Of a stretch of DNA of 14,100 nt, positions 12,942 to 14,100 are shown in pieces; position 1 is the stretch's first letter; the number at the start of each line of letters is the position of its first letter. The notes beneath the pieces were generated by a model. The model saw only the letters and a program-made list of their open reading frames with translations. It had not been told where the DNA came from and did not search any database. The stretch covers positions 1 to 14,100 of the forward strand of contig JAFAEC010000100.1 in NCBI GenBank assembly GCA_023424215.1, read 5' to 3'. Both the position numbers and the translations under genes were made by a program. Source of the DNA: Pseudomonadota bacterium (GTDB taxonomy: Bacteria > Pseudomonadota > Alphaproteobacteria > Caulobacterales > Caulobacteraceae).

Positions 12942-13484
12942 ATGCGCGAAGGTCCTGAAATCGCACTGAAAGGCGTCGCGGAAACGGCGGGGAACGGCGC
13001 AGGCCTGCCGCCGGTGCATCTGTGGAATCCGCCGCATTGCGGGGAGATCGACATCGTCATTCGCGCCGACGGCGTGTGGATGCACGAGGGATCGCCGATC
13101 GGGCGCGAGGCGCTGGTGCGGCTGTTCTCGACCGTCCTGCGCAAGGACCCGGACGGCTATCATCTGGTCACGCCGGTCGAGAAGATGCGGATCTCGGTCG
13201 AGGACCTGCCGTTCCGGGCGGTCGCGATGCGCGGGGAGAACGAGGCGCTGATCTTCACCACCGACGTCGGCGACGAGGTTCGCGCCGACGCGGACCATCC
13301 CATCGTGGTCGAGACCGACGCCGAGACGGGCGAGCCCCGCCCGCGCGTCCATGTGCGGCGCGACCTGTGGGCGCGGATCGCGCGTCCGATCTTCTACGAC
13401 ATGGTGGAGGCCGCCGAGGCGGTCGGGGGACGGCTGGTCTTGAGATCGGCTGGCCAGGCGTTCGACCTGGGGGCGTTGTCGTGA
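12942..13484 (+). CDS. DUF1285 domain-containing protein
   Basis: This 180-aa protein has the DUF1285 layout: LPPVHLWNPPHCGEIDIVI at about residues 22-40, then DGVWMHEGSPIGREALVRLFSTVLRKD, then YHLVTPVEKMRISVEDLPF and TTDVGDEVRADADHPI, ending with an RPRVHVRRDLWARI segment and FYDMVE. The family is widespread in proteobacteria and has no assigned biochemical role that I know of. The ATG at 12942 sits 6 bases after a -10 element and appears leaderless. The stop overlaps the following GTG start (GTGA), coupling it to the CoA pyrophosphatase, an arrangement I recall as common in alphaproteobacteria. Confidence 0.92.
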   Translation: MREGPEIALKGVAETAGNGAGLPPVHLWNPPHCGEIDIVIRADGVWMHEGSPIGREALVRLFSTVLRKDPDGYHLVTPVEKMRISVEDLPFRAVAMRGENEALIFTTDVGDEVRADADHPIVVETDAETGEPRPRVHVRRDLWARIARPIFYDMVEAAEAVGGRLVLRSAGQAFDLGALS

Positions 13485-14100
13485 GCCTGGAGACGCTGAA
13501 GGCGCGACTGGTGGAGCGGCTGGCGCCGATCGACAGCTGGCGGCCTGGCGTCCGGCCCGCGCGGTCGGACTTCGACCTGAACCCGACGATGAACCGGATC
13601 GCGGGCGAGCTGAGGCCGGCGGCGGTGCTGGTTCCCGTGATCGCGCGCGCCGAGGGGGCGACGGTGCTGTTGACCCGCCGGGCCGACACCCTGGCCAGCC
13701 ACACCGGCCAGATCGCCTTTCCGGGCGGCCGGCTGGACCCGGGCGAGGACGCCGTGACCGCCGCCCTGCGCGAGGCGGACGAGGAGGTGGCGATGGACCC
13801 GTCGGCGGTGGAGGTGCTGGGCCTGTCGGACGCCTATGAGACCGGCACGGGGTTTCTGGTGACGCCGGTGGTGGGCTGGCTGCGCGAACCGCCCCGCGTC
13901 ACGCCGTCGCCGGACGAGGTTGCCGAGGTGTTCGAGACGCCTTGGAATTTCCTGATGGACGCGGCCAATCACCGCCAGGACTTCTATGACGTGGACGCGG
14001 GCCTGCGGCGCTGGTTCTGGGCCATGCCGTGGGGCGAGCGCTACATCTGGGGGGCGACGGCGGGCATATTGAAGGGGTTGCACGCGCGGCTGTATGGCGA
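13481..14100 (+). CDS. NUDIX hydrolase, CoA pyrophosphatase type (3' partial)
   Basis: This is a NUDIX enzyme of the CoA-diphosphatase type (NudL/UPF0035), which splits CoA or acyl-CoA into phosphopantetheine and 3',5'-ADP. About 206 residues are visible before the window ends, with no stop codon. The family signature LLTRRADTLASHTGQIAFPGG (about 63-83) leads into the Nudix box from Gly83: G-x5-E89-x7-R97-E98-A-D-E101-E102-V-A104-M. The metal-binding glutamates are all present; the usual Gly near the end of the box is Ala104. The GTG at 13481 overlaps the DUF1285 stop. Only a few residues are likely missing, but the exact end is unseen. Confidence 0.93.
   Translation, partial: MSLETLKARLVERLAPIDSWRPGVRPARSDFDLNPTMNRIAGELRPAAVLVPVIARAEGATVLLTRRADTLASHTGQIAFPGGRLDPGEDAVTAALREADEEVAMDPSAVEVLGLSDAYETGTGFLVTPVVGWLREPPRVTPSPDEVAEVFETPWNFLMDAANHRQDFYDVDAGLRRWFWAMPWGERYIWGATAGILKGLHARLYG

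Overview
The window is GC-rich chromosomal DNA, most likely from an alphaproteobacterium of the Caulobacterales (Brevundimonas-like). This rests on the base composition, the DUF1285 / CoA-pyrophosphatase pair, the separate glyQ-glyS genes, TAG-type -10 elements placed directly against start codons, and palindromic CTTCCCCC...GGGGGAAG repeats. Genus is inference. Bases 3-35 match the Illumina Nextera read-1 adapter at 31 of 33 positions, so the left edge is a contig end carrying uncut adapter and the first reading frame is artificially extended.

Layout: (1) 36-251, the 3' end of an Ala/Pro/Thr-rich protein, then a hairpin. (2) 342-2033, a convergent pair made of an unrecognised 308-aa protein (+) and a NodB-type polysaccharide deacetylase (-), separated by a short hairpin. 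(3) 2066-2223, two copies of a REP-like repeat in inverted orientation. (4) 2292-5488, glyQ and glyS for tetrameric glycyl-tRNA synthetase, overlapping as TGATG; glyS carries an apparent internal insertion of lower GC. (5) 5568-6029, a DUF3592 membrane protein, followed by about 320 gene-free bases. (6) 6354-8655, three minus-strand genes: xthA, a small membrane protein directly behind it, and a hypothetical protein with RNase H-like sequence features. (7) 8757-9746, a secreted protein with three four-cysteine repeats, in an AT-richer patch that runs into the start of the next gene. (8) 9840-11717, an MBL-fold hydrolase (apparently frameshifted near its start) coupled to a crotonase-family gene. 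(9) 11788-12285, a GNAT acetyltransferase convergent with a higBA toxin-antitoxin operon (12282-12865). (10) 12942 to the end, DUF1285 and a truncated NUDIX CoA pyrophosphatase gene, coupled as GTGA.

Most of the window is ordinary housekeeping and accessory sequence. No defence island, CRISPR array, transposase or tRNA gene was seen. The points most worth a second look are the glyS insertion, the 12-cysteine secreted repeat protein in its low-GC patch, the broken MBL start at a seven-A run, and the higBA operator, which overlaps a probable leaderless promoter for the DUF1285-NUDIX operon.
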